A stretch of 64,000 bases of DNA from assembly GCF_000527095.1 (NCBI RefSeq), contig NZ_AZUN01000001.1, positions 3,485,501-3,549,500 of the forward strand. Direction: 5' to 3'. Under the pieces are notes generated by a model. That model was not told the DNA's origin. It did not search any database and saw nothing but the letters and a program-made list of their open reading frames with translations. The DNA is from Methylomicrobium lacus LW14 (GTDB lineage: Bacteria > Pseudomonadota > Gammaproteobacteria > Methylococcales > Methylomonadaceae). Numbering within the stretch: the stretch's first letter is position 1; the number at the start of each line of letters is the position of its first letter. The position numbers and the translations under genes were made by a program. Below, one piece after another: positions 1 to 7,755 of the stretch.

Positions 1-132
1 GCGGCAAAAGTCTTCAAGAAGAAATATTCCGCGCCGTTATTGCAGGCGATCGACTGGGCGATGGGGCTTTATCCGAAGGATAGGCCGCAATCCGCCTCCG
101 AACTCAGGGCAGCGTTGAACGCCGAAGCCTAG
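1..132 (+). CDS. C-terminal end of a Ser/Thr protein kinase (partial)
   Basis: This is the last 43 codons of a gene that begins before the window and ends in TAG. The translated tail includes AIDWAMGLYPKDRPQSASEL, which matches the end of the Hanks-type kinase fold: the final helices and the conserved arginine in the P-x-x-R-P-Q-S motif. Kinases of this type phosphorylate serine or threonine on protein partners. The substrate and the N-terminal domains cannot be seen. Only 4 bp separate its stop from the stop of the convergent ATP-grasp gene. The family call rests on one short motif, so subfamily is unknown. Confidence 0.65.
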   Translation, partial: AAKVFKKKYSAPLLQAIDWAMGLYPKDRPQSASELRAALNAEA

Positions 133-136
133 CCGC

Positions 137-1609
137 TCAAAGTCCCTTGCTGCGGTTTTCCATGCGCCGCAGCAATTCTTCCATGATCAGCCGATAGAGT
201 TCGTCGCCCAAATATTTGTCCTCGACGCCGCTGTCGATATTCGGATTGTCGTTCACCTCGATCACATAGCCCTTGCCGTTTTTCTCCTTCACATCGACGC
301 CGTAAAAACCGTTGCCGATCGGCTGGGTCGCTTTCAGCGCCGCATCGAGCACCGCTTTGGGCACTTCAAAGGTCGGCAAGGTATCGAAATTGCCCGCATC
401 AATCCGGCTGCCGCCGTGCCGGTAGATCTGCCAGTGATTCTTGACCATGTAATAGCGGCAGGCAAACAAGGCCTTGTTGTTGAAGATGCCGATGCGCCAG
501 TCGAAATCGGTATAAAGAAATTCCTGCGCCAACAGCAGCGCCGATTTTTGAAACAGCTCGGGCAGCTTCTGCTCCAGTTCCTGGCGGTTGTTCACCTTGG
601 CGATGCCGCGCGAAAACGAGCCGTCCGGGATCTTGATCACGACCGGATAGCCGGCTTCGGCCTCCAGCCGGTCCAGATGGACCACATTGCCCTTGTGCAG
701 CAGCCAGGTCTTCGGCGACGGCACCTTGTGCGTGCGGAACAGGTCGGCCAGATAAACCTTGTTCGTGCAGCGCAGCATCGAGGTCGGATCGTCGATCACG
801 ACCAGGCCTTCGGCTTCGGCCTTTTTCGCGAAACGGTAGGTATGGTGGTCGATCGCGGTGGTCTCGCGGATGAACAGGCCGTCGAACTCGGGCAGGCGCA
901 CATAATGCTGTTGGGTGATCAATTCGACATCGATGCCGAGTTGGCGGCCGGCGTTGACGAACTTTTTCAGCGCGCCGCGGTTGCTCGGCGGCAGCTCTTC
1001 CTCCGGATTGACCAGGATCGCCAGATCATAACGCGTCGCCTTGCGCACGCGCTCCTTGCGCCAGACCTTCTTGCTGAATTGATCGAGCGCCTCGGCGAAC
1101 AGGGTCTGCTGCGCATCGTCGAGACTGCGGTGCGAGACCGCGCGCAAGGCGTTGATCTCCCAGCGGTCCCGATAACTCAAGGTGACTTCGAGCACCGGAC
1201 ACGAAAAGCGCTCGAACAACAACCGCGCGACATCCTGAAAAGCCGGGTCCGGCGTGGTGCCGAAGAAGCTGAGCAGGCGGAATTCCTCCTGTTTATTTTT
1301 GGTTTTGAAGGCCTTCGCCAGGGTCTGCGACAAATCCTCGATCTGTAGTCGGTACAAGGCTTTCTTGCCCAAATCGTTCAGCACCTTGACCGACGGGATC
1401 ACATGGTGGCCGCGCGCTTCGGCCAAGAGCGAGCAGTAATAGCCGTCGGACAAATACCGGTAGCTGCCGCACAGATTGATCACCCGCACGCGCTCGTCCG
1501 CGCCGCCCTGATCGGTGGCCAGATAGGATTCAAAAGGGATCACATGCTCGCTGGGATAATAAGGGCTCCAGTCGGCCAGATCGTCAACAACCAGTACGGT
1601 GCGCGCCAT
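137..1609 (-). CDS. RimK-like ATP-grasp ligase with N-terminal RLAN-type domain
   Basis: The 490-aa protein has two parts. The N-terminal half resembles the RimK-like ATP-grasp N-terminal domain (RLAN). The C-terminal half, from about residue 285, is an ATP-grasp ligase fold. Visible motifs are the nucleotide-binding stretch VVIKIPDGSFSRG and the metal-binding EVNDNPNID at residues 451-459. ATP-grasp enzymes of the RimK group activate a carboxylate as an acyl phosphate and join it to an amine, often adding amino acids to a protein or peptide. The substrate here is unknown. The gene starts at an ATG, stands alone, and is convergent with the kinase fragment. In some genomes RLAN proteins neighbour a GNAT or peptidase gene, but none is present here. 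Confidence 0.8.
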   Translation of the reverse strand: MARTVLVVDDLADWSPYYPSEHVIPFESYLATDQGGADERVRVINLCGSYRYLSDGYYCSLLAEARGHHVIPSVKVLNDLGKKALYRLQIEDLSQTLAKAFKTKNKQEEFRLLSFFGTTPDPAFQDVARLLFERFSCPVLEVTLSYRDRWEINALRAVSHRSLDDAQQTLFAEALDQFSKKVWRKERVRKATRYDLAILVNPEEELPPSNRGALKKFVNAGRQLGIDVELITQQHYVRLPEFDGLFIRETTAIDHHTYRFAKKAEAEGLVVIDDPTSMLRCTNKVYLADLFRTHKVPSPKTWLLHKGNVVHLDRLEAEAGYPVVIKIPDGSFSRGIAKVNNRQELEQKLPELFQKSALLLAQEFLYTDFDWRIGIFNNKALFACRYYMVKNHWQIYRHGGSRIDAGNFDTLPTFEVPKAVLDAALKATQPIGNGFYGVDVKEKNGKGYVIEVNDNPNIDSGVEDKYLGDELYRLIMEELLRRMENRSKGL

Positions 1610-1803
1610 AGTAAAATTTATTCCTTAACTCGGAAAGTCAGCATTTTGAAACCACTTGCCGCGATAGACAAGTCATAAGCTCGGGATGTTCGGGGAGGCG
1701 GATTAATTTTAGCCGCAATCAGGAGGATATGGTATTGGGGCGCGGATTAACGGGGCATGAATGCGGGAAAATGCAGTGAGGGATTATTGATGTAACGCGC
1801 AGA

Positions 1804-2352
1804 TCAAATCCCTGGCGTGGATGTTTTGCTTTCCCTCCGCAGTAATTCGGCCTTGCGTTCTACGCCCCAACGATAGCCGGACAGGCTGCCGTCGGACCGG
1901 ACTGCGCGATGACAGGGAATCGCCACCGCCAAGGTATTGGCCGCGCAAGCCGTGGCTACTGCACGCACCGCTTTCGTCGAGCCGATACTTTTAGCGATTT
2001 CGGTATAACTGACTTTTGTCCCTGCAGGTATTTGTCTTAGCGCTTGCCATACTTTTTGCTGGAACGCCGTGCCGCGCACATCCAGGGGTAAATCGAGTCC
2101 CAAAGCCGGCGTTTCGATAAAGCCGATCACTGCGGCTATATGTTTTTCGAGCTCGCGGTTACCGCTGATCCGTTCGGCTTCTGGAAATCGATCCAGCAAA
2201 TCACGCGCTAGCGCATCGGGATCGTCGCCTAATGCGATCGCGCAAACGCCGCGCTCGCTCATTGCGACTAGAATCGAACCCAACGAGCATTTCTCTATGG
2301 CGAAGCGTATGCGGGCATCGGCTCCGCCATGGCGATAACGGGACGGCGTCAT
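1804..2352 (-). CDS. ogt: Methylated-DNA-protein-cysteine methyltransferase (Ada C-terminal-type, stand-alone)
   Basis: This 182-aa protein removes methyl groups from O6-methylguanine by suicide transfer to its own cysteine. The active-site motif is IPCHR with Cys147, followed by SGYRWG and the RKAELLRRE helix. The sequence aligns best with the C-terminal half of the adaptive-response protein Ada: even the RYRHGG linker at residues 5-10 and the CSLGSILVA strand are kept. The N-terminal zinc/phosphotriester domain and the AraC helix-turn-helix of Ada are absent, and only about 110 bp separate it from the next gene upstream. It should therefore repair DNA but cannot act as the regulator. The ATG start is preceded by a GGGGAT stretch. 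Confidence 0.85.
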   Translation of the reverse strand: MTPSRYRHGGADARIRFAIEKCSLGSILVAMSERGVCAIALGDDPDALARDLLDRFPEAERISGNRELEKHIAAVIGFIETPALGLDLPLDVRGTAFQQKVWQALRQIPAGTKVSYTEIAKSIGSTKAVRAVATACAANTLAVAIPCHRAVRSDGSLSGYRWGVERKAELLRRESKTSTPGI

Positions 2353-2461
2353 AAATCCCCAGGGATTAAGGATCGAGGATCGGGTGAGGCGCGAAACCCA
2401 GCATTTCGCGGCATTAGGCTGGGTTTCGGTGCGGCTTCAAGCCGGCGTTTACGAACGGGGC

Positions 2462-3007
2462 TTACTGAGGCGCAGGAGCCGCAGGCTGGGCCGGTTCGAT
2501 CGTTGCTGCTGGCGCCGCCGGCGTCTCGCCTGCTTGCGGTTTGGCTTCCGCCGCAGGCGTTGCCGGAGCCGGTTCGGCGGCTTCAGGAGAAGGAGCCGCG
2601 GCGGCTGCGCCTTCGGCAACCTTGATCAGCCAGCCTTTTTTCTCTTCGCAGCCCAATACCGCCTTCACCGCGGCATTGATTCTGACAAACTTGCCGGTAA
2701 AACTGGCCGGTAATTTGGCCTTGATTCGATGAAAACTGCTGGTGCTTTCGACCGTAAAAGGGATGTTTTCATTTTTACCGGTCAGCCGGAGCGTCGCCGG
2801 ATTCGACCAGGCGGAGACTTTGAACTCGAATGCTGACTCCGGCGGCACTTCGATCTTTTCCGGCTCGACGTATTCTTTCAGCGTGAAGTCGGTAAATTTA
2901 GGGTCTTTGCAGAGCACTTCGGTTTTTTCATCCTGGTAGGCGCCTGCGGTTTGCGCTGCCAGCAGGATCGCGATGACCGATGCACATTTTATTATTCTTG
3001 TTTTCAT
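2462..3007 (-). CDS. Exported protein of unknown function with Ala/Pro-rich tail
   Basis: The family is not recognised. From the ATG at 3007 the protein is 181 aa and begins with a clear signal peptide (MKTRIIKC, a hydrophobic run, then an AGA cleavage region). The mature part holds a compact acidic domain of about 110 residues with two cysteines. The last 55 residues are almost only Ala, Pro, Glu and Thr, a low-complexity tail typical of periplasmic linkers. An in-frame ATG two codons upstream (3013) is an alternative start; GGTAGG lies just before both. A reading 28 residues longer upstream is open but would bury the signal peptide. Nothing in the neighbours suggests a role. Confidence 0.6.
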   Translation of the reverse strand: MKTRIIKCASVIAILLAAQTAGAYQDEKTEVLCKDPKFTDFTLKEYVEPEKIEVPPESAFEFKVSAWSNPATLRLTGKNENIPFTVESTSSFHRIKAKLPASFTGKFVRINAAVKAVLGCEEKKGWLIKVAEGAAAAAPSPEAAEPAPATPAAEAKPQAGETPAAPAATIEPAQPAAPAPQ

Positions 3008-3226
3008 AGACATACCTACCCATTCATTTTGAAAGAAAACTATCCCTACCGATAGCCCCGATCGGCCCACTTTAATGAGTTTTCGGGCTAAATTCAACCG
3101 TAAAGTTTTTGCTGATTCTGAACCAATTTAACTGGTTTGCTTAAAAAAAGCCGTTCGACGGGTTCACCCAAAACGCGGGTTGTCTTGTACAATAGGGCGA
3201 TTAAAATTTTTTGAGAGAGCACTGCC

Positions 3227-4264
3227 TTGAGCGAGCAACAGAGCCTGAATTACAAAAGCGCCGGCGTCGATATTGAGGCCGGCAACAGCCTGGTCGAACG
3301 AATCAAACCGATCGCCGCGAGAACGCGCACCGCCGGCGTAATGGCAGGTCTCGGCGGTTTCGGATCGATGTTTGAACTGCCTTTGGACCGCTACCGCGAG
3401 CCGATACTGGTGTCCGGCACCGACGGCGTCGGCACCAAGCTGAAGCTGGCGATCGACCTGAACGTGCATGACACGGTCGGCATCGATCTGGTCGCGATGT
3501 GCGTGAACGACATCATCGTGCAGGGCGCCGAGCCTTTATTTTTTCTCGATTATTTCGCGACCGGACGGCTCGACGTCGATACCGCCGCGGCGGTGATCGA
3601 AGGCATCGGCAAGGGCTGCGAACAGGCCGGAGCGGCGCTGGTCGGCGGCGAAACGGCCGAAATGCCTGGCATGTACGCGGACGGCGAATACGATCTGGCC
3701 GGCTTTTGCGTCGGCATCGTCGAGAAAAGCAAGGCGCTGGATGGAAGCAAGGTCAAGGTCGGCGACAAACTGATCGGCATCGCCTCCTCCGGCCCGCATT
3801 CGAATGGTTACTCGCTGGTCCGCAAGATTCTCGAAGTCAGCAAAGCCAAACTGGATGCGCCATTCGAGGGCAAAACCCTCGGCGAAACCCTGCTCGCGCC
3901 GACACGGATTTACGTGAAGCCGCTGCTCGCGCTGCTCGACAAGATCGACGTGCATGCGCTGGCGCACATCACCGGCGGCGGCATCACCGAAAATTTGCCG
4001 CGCGTGCTGCTGGACGGCATCAACGCCGAGATCGATCTGTCTGCCTGGCAATTGCCGCCGGTATTCAAATGGCTGCAAGCGCAGGGCAATGTCGCCGAAG
4101 CCGACATGCTGACCACCTTCAACTGCGGCATCGGCATGATCGTCTGCGTCGCAGCGGAAGACGAGCAGGCGGTTCTGGACACGCTGACCGCTTTGGGCGA
4201 GACCGTATATCCGATCGGCAGGCTGATTGCGGGCGAAGGCAAGCCGAAAGTCGTTTACGCGTAG
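3227..4264 (+). CDS. purM: Phosphoribosylformylglycinamidine cyclo-ligase
   Basis: PurM (AIR synthetase) closes the imidazole ring in purine synthesis, turning FGAM into AIR with ATP in the cytoplasm. The 345-aa length fits the family. Conserved stretches visible are GTDGVGTKLK at 64-73 (nucleotide binding), MCVNDIIVQGAEP at 91-103 and GGGITENLP in the C-terminal domain. The start is a TTG codon at 3227, chosen because the protein then begins MSEQQSLNYKSAGVD as in relatives and GAGAGA lies about ten bases upstream. No purN follows. The next gene is convergent, with a strong hairpin between them. The neighbouring PerM-type permease is a common gammaproteobacterial companion of purM. Confidence 0.95.
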   Translation: MSEQQSLNYKSAGVDIEAGNSLVERIKPIAARTRTAGVMAGLGGFGSMFELPLDRYREPILVSGTDGVGTKLKLAIDLNVHDTVGIDLVAMCVNDIIVQGAEPLFFLDYFATGRLDVDTAAAVIEGIGKGCEQAGAALVGGETAEMPGMYADGEYDLAGFCVGIVEKSKALDGSKVKVGDKLIGIASSGPHSNGYSLVRKILEVSKAKLDAPFEGKTLGETLLAPTRIYVKPLLALLDKIDVHALAHITGGGITENLPRVLLDGINAEIDLSAWQLPPVFKWLQAQGNVAEADMLTTFNCGIGMIVCVAAEDEQAVLDTLTALGETVYPIGRLIAGEGKPKVVYA

Positions 4265-4293
4265 CGTATCCATCGACTCCGCTTCCCAAGCGA

Positions 4294-4326
4294 AGACCTG
4301 CCGGCTTTCAAAAACCTGGCAGGTCT
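4294..4326. terminator. Bidirectional hairpin between purM and perM
   Basis: AGACCTGCC at 4294-4302 pairs perfectly with GGCAGGTCT at 4318-4326 across a 15-nt loop. It lies between the stops of two convergent genes, so it can end transcription from both sides. A short pyrimidine run (GTCCTTTC) follows on the plus strand. Confidence 0.6.
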
Positions 4327-4332
4327 GTCCTT

Positions 4333-5388
4333 TCAAACCTGGCTGTAAAACTCGCTGTCCTTATACCCGTCATGCGCATGCCTGAGCATGACCATGATCA
4401 CCGAAGCGGCAGGCAGCGCCAGCAGAATCCCTAAAAAGCCGAACAATTGCCCGCCGGCCATGATCGCGAAGATCACCGCGACCGGATGCAGGCCGATCTT
4501 GTCGCCGACCAGCATCGGCGTCAGCAGCATCCCTTCCAGCAGTTGGCCGACGCCGAATACGGCCAGCACCCAGACTAGATGCGCCGCATCATGAAACTGC
4601 AGCACCGCGGCCAGCGAGGCGCTGACGATGCCGACGATCGCGCCGAGATAAGGTACGAAGCTGACCAGTCCCGCCGTCATGCCGATCAACAGCGCCAGAT
4701 CGAGCCCGGTCAGGCCGAGCCCGATGCTGTAAACCGCGCCGAGCGCCAGCATCACATAAAATTGCCCGCGCACGAACGCCGACAACACCGCGTCGAACTC
4801 GCCGGCCAGTCCGGCGATAGTCGGCGCAATGCGCCGCGGCAGGAGGTCATGCAGCTTGGCCATCAGGCTATCCCAGTCGCGCAGCAGATAGAACGTCACG
4901 ACCGGAACCAGCAGCAGATTCATGATCCAGGCCAGGATCATGCCGCCGGAATCCGACAGCGAGCGCAGCAGCACGGTCGCCGCGCCGCCGGCCGTCTGCC
5001 AATGGCTTTTGATCAGGTTGACCGCGGCCTGGGTTTCGAGCGGCTTGATGTCCAGATTGAAACGTTGATGCAGCCAGGGAATCGCGGTCTGGTTCAGCCA
5101 CTCGGCATAGGCCGGCAGGCTGGCGATAAAGCGTTCGAGTTGATGTTCAAGTTGCGGCAGCAGCCAAAGCAGGATCAGGCCGAATGCCAGGGTCATCGCG
5201 AAAAACACCACCGAGACCGCCTGCGTCCTGGATAGCTTGAAGCGCTCCAGCCGGTCGGTCAACGGATCGCCCAAATAAGCCAGCATCAATGCTACGGCAA
5301 ACGGCATCAATACCGGCGCGAGCAGGTAAGTCAGCCAAACGGTCAGGCCGATGAGCGAAAAAAGCTGCCATTTTTGTGAATCGGTCAT
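4333..5388 (-). CDS. perM: AI-2E family transporter (PerM-like permease)
   Basis: This is an inner-membrane protein of about 351 aa with roughly eight hydrophobic segments, in the pattern of the PerM/AI-2E exporter family (DUF20). Family hallmarks visible are the N-terminal AYLGDPLTDRLE after the first two membrane spans, the central amphipathic region with RQAQ/W-rich helices, and the C-terminal glycine-rich pair of spans ending near MLVGDKIGLHPVAVIFAIMA. Substrates of most family members are unknown; some export autoinducer-2 and some act in Na+/H+ exchange. The start is placed at ATG 5388; ATG 5397 is also possible. It is convergent with purM. Confidence 0.85.
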   Translation of the reverse strand: MTDSQKWQLFSLIGLTVWLTYLLAPVLMPFAVALMLAYLGDPLTDRLERFKLSRTQAVSVVFFAMTLAFGLILLWLLPQLEHQLERFIASLPAYAEWLNQTAIPWLHQRFNLDIKPLETQAAVNLIKSHWQTAGGAATVLLRSLSDSGGMILAWIMNLLLVPVVTFYLLRDWDSLMAKLHDLLPRRIAPTIAGLAGEFDAVLSAFVRGQFYVMLALGAVYSIGLGLTGLDLALLIGMTAGLVSFVPYLGAIVGIVSASLAAVLQFHDAAHLVWVLAVFGVGQLLEGMLLTPMLVGDKIGLHPVAVIFAIMAGGQLFGFLGILLALPAASVIMVMLRHAHDGYKDSEFYSQV

Positions 5389-5700
5389 GGATCTCATTCG
5401 GGATAAGTTATTGTGCTGCTCAGTATGACGATAAATGACCTCAGCGACAACTGCATTGATTGGCGACTCGCATGCAATGGCTGCTATTCGCTTACTAAAC
5501 GCATTTTTCACTAAAGCCGGTCCGGGAAATTTTTAGCGCTTTAAATGTAAACGCCTTTGGGCGCTCAGCGCGCGGCTTTGTCAGTTGAGCGGTGCTAAGT
5601 CATTGAGGTTGTTAAGCAAGATTAAACTTAATCGCTAAAGTGATCTCGAAGAATACAATCCATTTGGTTTTTTAGTTTTGATCTGCTTTGGAGGCATGTT

Positions 5701-6048
5701 ATGAAAAGTAAATTGTTCATTTTTTTGATCTTGCTGTTCGGTGCATTGGTTGCGTGTAGCGAGATGAAATCGCATCCGATGGACATGAGCCAAGCGGTGC
5801 AAAGCGCTACGACAAAAGCCGATCATGAGGCGCTGGCCAAACATTATGAAGAAACGGCGGATGAAATGCAGGCTAAAGTCGATGAACACAAGCAACTTCT
5901 CGAACAATATCAGGCGAAAAGTTATTTATATGGCAGGCAGGCGGAAACTTTTAAACAGCATTGCCAAACGCTGATAAACGCATATCAGATCGCTGTTACC
6001 GCAAATCGCGCGATGGCCGAGGCGCATAGGGAAATGGCGCAGCAATAG
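5701..6048 (+). CDS. Small lipoprotein with coiled coil
   Basis: The 115-aa product has a lipoprotein signal peptide: MKSKLFIFLILLFGALVAC, with Cys19 as the lipidated residue. The mature protein is highly charged and helical. Residues about 40-110 form likely coiled-coil stretches rich in Glu, Lys, Gln and Ala (for example EETADEMQAKVDEHKQLLEQ). It should sit in the outer membrane facing the periplasm. GGAGGC lies just before the ATG at 5701. No family is recognised. The gene stands alone between two minus-strand genes, with about 180 bp of untranslated DNA upstream in which no clear promoter was identified. Confidence 0.7.
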   Translation: MKSKLFIFLILLFGALVACSEMKSHPMDMSQAVQSATTKADHEALAKHYEETADEMQAKVDEHKQLLEQYQAKSYLYGRQAETFKQHCQTLINAYQIAVTANRAMAEAHREMAQQ

Positions 6049-6097
6049 CGATGCGAGGGAGTTGCGCGCTATTCGGGAGCGGGGTGACTAAACGTGG

Positions 6098-7540
6098 TTA
6101 ATGCTGCCGCAGGATGCCTTTCACGACCCGTAAGGCTGAGTGCGCGGCGCCATTCGAATGCGTATCCTCGGTAAAATCGCCGGCAAAATAAATACGGCCC
6201 TGCGGTGTTCTGAGCGCATCGGAAAGTTGATCGAAACGCGACCGTCCGACCGGCCAGGACGCTATCGCGCGCGGATGATAGCGGTAGTAGGTCATTTGTT
6301 TGACCGCTGACCTGAAACCGGGCCATTGTTTGTCGAGCGCCGCGAGCAGCATTTCGCGAATCTCGTCGGGGCTGCCGATCCTCGAATTGAAACGTTCCGC
6401 ATAGGCGCCGGTCACCAGCAAGTTCAACAGCGCATCCTTGCCGGCCTCGGAATGGCCTTCGTAGATCACGCCCAACGGGCCATCGGTCAGAATCGGCAGG
6501 ATGCTTTCGCCGTCTTGCGTCCAATAGCGGCTGGCATTGCCGTCAACTCCGAGGTGGGCGGTAAAGTAGGCGCCGCCGCTCTGGGTCTGTATCGCTTCCT
6601 TGCGCTCTTCCGACAGCGGCGGATCGAACTGAATGTCGTTGAGCCTAAACAAAGGGATCGCGGTAATCACATAATCGGCGTGGTAAATCTTTTGTGCGTA
6701 GGTGCCCTGGTCGGTTGCGGTGACTTCGACGCCGGACGCGGTCGATCGAATGTGCGTGACCAGTTGATTCAGACGGATGTTATCGCGCCCGATTGCATCG
6801 GCGATTTTTTCCGCGGCGAGATGGTTGCCGCCGATCACATGGTAGGGCTGTGTGCCTTGTCCCGAGAAGATGTGCCATTCGGCGATGCCGTCGAGCGCGC
6901 TGATTTTTTCCCAGGAGGCGGCAAACTCCGGTTCGGTTTCGAGACGCACAAACTCCTGCGCCTTGGGCGACAGGCCGCTCGTTTGCCGGATCCAGTCGGC
7001 GAACGAAATGTCCTGTAACGATTCGAGTTCGCGGGTGAGCGGGCGATGGTCAAATTGTAGATACAGTGCGGCCATTTTTTGATCCCAGGCCCGGTAGGCC
7101 GGCATTTCGTCCTTGCCGATGAAGGCTTCCAGGAACTCCAGATTGGTTTCATGCGTGAAAGGATGGATCTTGCCCTGATAACTGAAACTTGAAAAGCTGG
7201 TGTAGGCGGTTTCGAGCGGAATATCTAGCTCCCGAAAAATAGCGAGCGCCGGATTGTTGCCCCAAAACTCTGCCAGTCCGACTTCGGCATGGGCCTGATC
7301 GGCATAGCGGGCGGTGCGGATGCGGCCGCCGATGTGGGGAGTCATTTCGAGTATCAGGGCTGTTTTGCCGGCTTTCTGCAGTTGATAGGCCGAGCTGAGG
7401 CCGGAAAGGCCCGCGCCGACGATCAGCACGTCGGCGTTCTCTTTCGCCGCGTTTTGATGCAACGGCGGCGTGCATGCGGGCAGGCACAAGATCAGTAAGG
7501 CGCAGAGGCTTGGCAAAAGTGAGCGGGATACGTTTTTCAT
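6098..7540 (-). CDS. FAD-dependent amine oxidase/desaturase-like flavoprotein, predicted lipoprotein
   Basis: The 480-aa protein is a flavin amine oxidase-fold oxidoreductase. It has the N-terminal Rossmann motif VGAGLSGLSSAYQ and the matching C-terminal FAD motif RIYFAGDFTEDTHSNGAAHSA. The family oxidises C-N bonds of amines (monoamine, polyamine or amino-acid oxidases) or desaturates carotenoids; the substrate cannot be fixed from sequence. The N-terminus reads as a lipoprotein signal, with the hydrophobic run LLPSLCALLILCLPAC and Cys25 or a nearby residue as lipobox cysteine, so the enzyme is probably exported and membrane-tethered. That is unusual for an FAD enzyme of this fold. The ATG at 7540 is preferred to an in-frame TTG two codons earlier. 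The neighbouring ethanolamine lyase also handles an amine, but the genes are divergent. Confidence 0.8.
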   Translation of the reverse strand: MKNVSRSLLPSLCALLILCLPACTPPLHQNAAKENADVLIVGAGLSGLSSAYQLQKAGKTALILEMTPHIGGRIRTARYADQAHAEVGLAEFWGNNPALAIFRELDIPLETAYTSFSSFSYQGKIHPFTHETNLEFLEAFIGKDEMPAYRAWDQKMAALYLQFDHRPLTRELESLQDISFADWIRQTSGLSPKAQEFVRLETEPEFAASWEKISALDGIAEWHIFSGQGTQPYHVIGGNHLAAEKIADAIGRDNIRLNQLVTHIRSTASGVEVTATDQGTYAQKIYHADYVITAIPLFRLNDIQFDPPLSEERKEAIQTQSGGAYFTAHLGVDGNASRYWTQDGESILPILTDGPLGVIYEGHSEAGKDALLNLLVTGAYAERFNSRIGSPDEIREMLLAALDKQWPGFRSAVKQMTYYRYHPRAIASWPVGRSRFDQLSDALRTPQGRIYFAGDFTEDTHSNGAAHSALRVVKGILRQH

Positions 7541-7755
7541 GGGCAATGGGATCCAGTGATGGCGAAAGTCCGGCCGGGGGAAATTCTATTGCCAATATAG
7601 CAACGAAATGATCAAATGCATAAAAGGGTTTTGTGACATGGCTGGATTCTGCCGGTGATTTCCAGGCGTTCGATTTGTCACGGTATTGTCACCGGCTTGT
7701 CCTATTCTGAGCCATTTTTTGATCGCTTAAGGCGCCGCAACAAAGGACTTCCCGT

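Noticed and set aside
416..1348. 310-aa open frame on the plus strand
   Set aside because: It is antisense to the ATP-grasp ligase, has no ribosome site and no recognisable domain; high GC content keeps the frame open by chance.
3164..3469. Minus-strand frame over the purM start
   Set aside because: Antisense to purM with no features; shadow of GC-rich coding.
7547..7755. Cobalamin riboswitch ahead of eutB
   Set aside because: No B12-box-like conserved core was found in the 210 bp upstream, so no riboswitch is called.
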